Below are positions 8,158 to 9,385 of a stretch of DNA of 9,385 bases, one piece after another; within the stretch, counting starts at the first letter, position 1; every line of letters starts with the position of its first letter. The notes beneath the pieces were generated by a model that was given only the letters and a program-made list of their open reading frames with translations, ran no database searches and had not been told where the DNA came from. This DNA comes from Phycisphaeraceae bacterium (GTDB lineage Bacteria > Planctomycetota > Phycisphaerae > Phycisphaerales > Zrk34), in the NCBI GenBank assembly GCA_028281485.1, contig JANQJT010000214.1, positions 1 through 9,385 of the forward strand. The letters run 5' to 3'. The position numbers and the translations under genes were made by a program.

Positions 8158-9385
8158 GCGGTGACGGGCTCAGCGGTGATGACGACGTCGGTGACGGAGG
8201 CCTTCCTGGTGGTCTTCTTCCGGGTCGTTTTCTTTTTAGTCGTCTTCTTCTTGGTGGTTTTCTTCTTGGTTGTCTTTTTCTTGGTGGTTTTCTTTTTGGT
8301 GGTCTTGGGCTTGTCGGCGACGGGCTCGGGTTTGGGTTCGGGGGCGGGCGGGGTGTCGGCAGGGGTGTCCTGCGGCGCGGCGTCCGCGGCGGCCTTGCGG
8401 TGGCGACGACCGCCGCGGCGGCGGCGGCGCTTACGCGGGGTGGGCGCTTCGTCTTCAGATGATTCGGACTCGGGAGGCTTGGCGTCGGGTTCGGGAGTTG
8501 CGGTGGTTTCGGGTTGTTTGTCGGCGGCGTCGATGGGGGTTTCTTCGTCGCCCTTGCGACGGCGACGGCGGCGGCGACGACGCTTGGAGGTGGGCTCGCC
8601 TTCCTCGGCGGCGGGGGGGGCTTTGGAGGATGAGGTGGTGTTGGTTGTTTCTTCGTGGAGTTCTTCTTCGAAGTCGTCGGAGCCGTTGGGGTTGGCGTCG
8701 ACGATGTCCTTGTCGGCGAGCTTGGGTTTCTTGGGGGCGGGGAGCTTGGTGATGTCGAGCTTGACGCCGCGTTCGTCGTAGGCGGTCAGGAGGATCTCAT
8801 CGGGCCGGAGGGTGGGGTCGAAGCTGACCTGGGCGTGTTTGGCGAGCTGGTCTTCGATGATGGACAGGGAGTGGCGTTTGCGGTTGAGGAGCATGGCGCC
8901 GACTTCGGGCGTGACGGTGAGTTCGGCGCGGGCGACGCGTTCGGCGGAGAGGACGACGGCGATCTGACGCATGGCGTCGATGGCGACGGTCTCGGCGGTC
9001 ATGAGCAGGCCGTGGCCGTCGCAGGTGTGGCAGACCTGGTGGAGTGCTTTCTTGAGGCCGGGTCGCATGCGCTGGCGTGTCATGGAGAGCAGGCCGAGGT
9101 CGTTGATGCGGACGAGCTTGGTGCGAGCACGGTCTTTCTTGATGAAGTCCTTGAGGAGTCTTTCGATCTCGCGGCGGTGCTTGTGTTGATACATGTCGAT
9201 GAGGTCGAGGACGATGACGCCGCCGAGGTCACGGAGGCGGAGCTGTCGTGCGATCTCTTCGACGGCTTCGGTGTTGGTTTTGAATGCGGTGGTCTCGGCG
9301 TCCTTGTTGTCGCGCATCTTTCCGGAGTTGACGTCGATGGCGACGAGCGCCTCGGTGGAGTCGATGACGAGGGAGCCGCCGGAGG
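8154..9385 (-). CDS. RNase E/G family endoribonuclease with long charged tail (5' part outside window)
   Basis: The C-terminal 409 residues of an Rne/Rng endoribonuclease are visible; the S1 domain and the rest of the N-terminus lie beyond the right edge. The frame is open to the edge, reading GGSLVIDSTEALVAIDVNSG. The aspartate at 9333-9335 matches catalytic D303 of E. coli RNase E, and that at 9204-9206 matches D346, with the same 43-residue separation. CHTC (9021-9032) sits 58 residues further on, exactly where the E. coli zinc-link CPRC lies. After the small domain the protein becomes low-complexity: acidic stretches, a run of nine arginines (8556-8582), another arginine-rich block, a proline/alanine-rich linker, and a lysine/threonine repeat near the end. 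Such tails in the family bind RNA or scaffold degradosome partners; here that is inference. Assignment as Rne or Rng cannot be decided without the N-terminus. The gene overlaps dxr by 4 bp. Confidence 0.95.
   Translation of the reverse strand, partial: SGGSLVIDSTEALVAIDVNSGKMRDNKDAETTAFKTNTEAVEEIARQLRLRDLGGVIVLDLIDMYQHKHRREIERLLKDFIKKDRARTKLVRINDLGLLSMTRQRMRPGLKKALHQVCHTCDGHGLLMTAETVAIDAMRQIAVVLSAERVARAELTVTPEVGAMLLNRKRHSLSIIEDQLAKHAQVSFDPTLRPDEILLTAYDERGVKLDITKLPAPKKPKLADKDIVDANPNGSDDFEEELHEETTNTTSSSKAPPAAEEGEPTSKRRRRRRRRRKGDEETPIDAADKQPETTATPEPDAKPPESESSEDEAPTPRKRRRRRGGRRHRKAAADAAPQDTPADTPPAPEPKPEPVADKPKTTKKKTTKKKTTKKKTTKKKTTKKKTTRKKTTRKASVTDVVITAEPVTA
8202..8303 (-). repeat. Tandem TTKKK-coding repeat in the RNase E/G tail
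   Basis: About seven tandem 15-bp units encode TTKKK, five times perfectly at the protein level and then twice with an arginine (TTRKK, TTRK). Third codon positions vary between units (CTT/TTT for lysine on the + strand reading, GGT/CGT/TGT/AGT-type for threonine), so the protein pattern is better conserved than the DNA. It resembles histone H1-like basic tails and probably binds nucleic acid; this role is inferred from composition. Confidence 0.85.

Noticed and set aside
8154..8600. Arginine/lysine repeats as a sign of a frameshift or non-coding sequence
   Set aside because: The frame stays open from the conserved RNase core to the ATGA overlap with dxr, and synonymous variation among repeat units indicates coding constraint.
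9315..9317. ATG at 9317 as the start of the RNase E/G gene
   Set aside because: The frame continues upstream to the window edge and encodes the conserved VAIDVNSG segment with a catalytic aspartate, so this methionine is internal.

Overview
The window is a stretch of ordinary, gene-dense bacterial chromosome with high G+C (sample 60-base lines in the genes outside 3611-4740 count to about 65-72 %), interrupted by one AT-rich gene. It contains seven protein-coding genes and no rRNA, tRNA, CRISPR array or insertion sequence that I can see. The gene set fits a planctomycete-like bacterium, possibly class Phycisphaerae: a GH57 glucan branching enzyme, an unusually long RseP-type protease with several PDZ-like modules, an RNase E/G with a long charged tail, and an NtrC-type regulator. 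That placement is inference and not proven by any single marker.

Layout, left to right. 1-954 (-): N-terminal part of a sigma-54-dependent response regulator that runs off the left edge. 1008-1775 (-): short-chain dehydrogenase/reductase, 53 bp upstream of the regulator on the same strand. 1776-1909: divergent intergenic region. 1910-3610 (+): GH57 1,4-alpha-glucan branching enzyme with both catalytic residues. 3630-4652 (+): AT-rich gene of unknown function with a possible HEPN-type RNase motif. 4679-4711: strong hairpin terminator with A- and T-tracts on its two sides, lying between convergent genes. 4739-6874 (-): rseP-like site-2 protease. 6973-8157 (-): dxr. 8154-9385 (-): RNase E/G, 5' end outside the window.

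The three right-hand genes read in the order RNase E/G, dxr, rseP. The first two overlap by 4 bp (ATGA), and rseP follows after 98 bp, so they look like one housekeeping transcription unit covering RNA decay, isoprenoid precursor synthesis and envelope proteolysis. The left half is a regulator plus oxidoreductase pair facing away from the glucan enzyme.

Two things stand out. First, the + strand is strongly G-rich over C whichever strand is coding, so + strand genes use G-ending codons and - strand genes use C-ending codons; the AT-rich gene at 3630-4652 largely lacks this asymmetry and is the best candidate for a recent arrival. Second, that gene encodes a 340-residue protein with an R-x6-H motif that could mark it as a HEPN-like RNase. 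I see no convincing multi-gene novel system; the most interesting candidate is this single gene.
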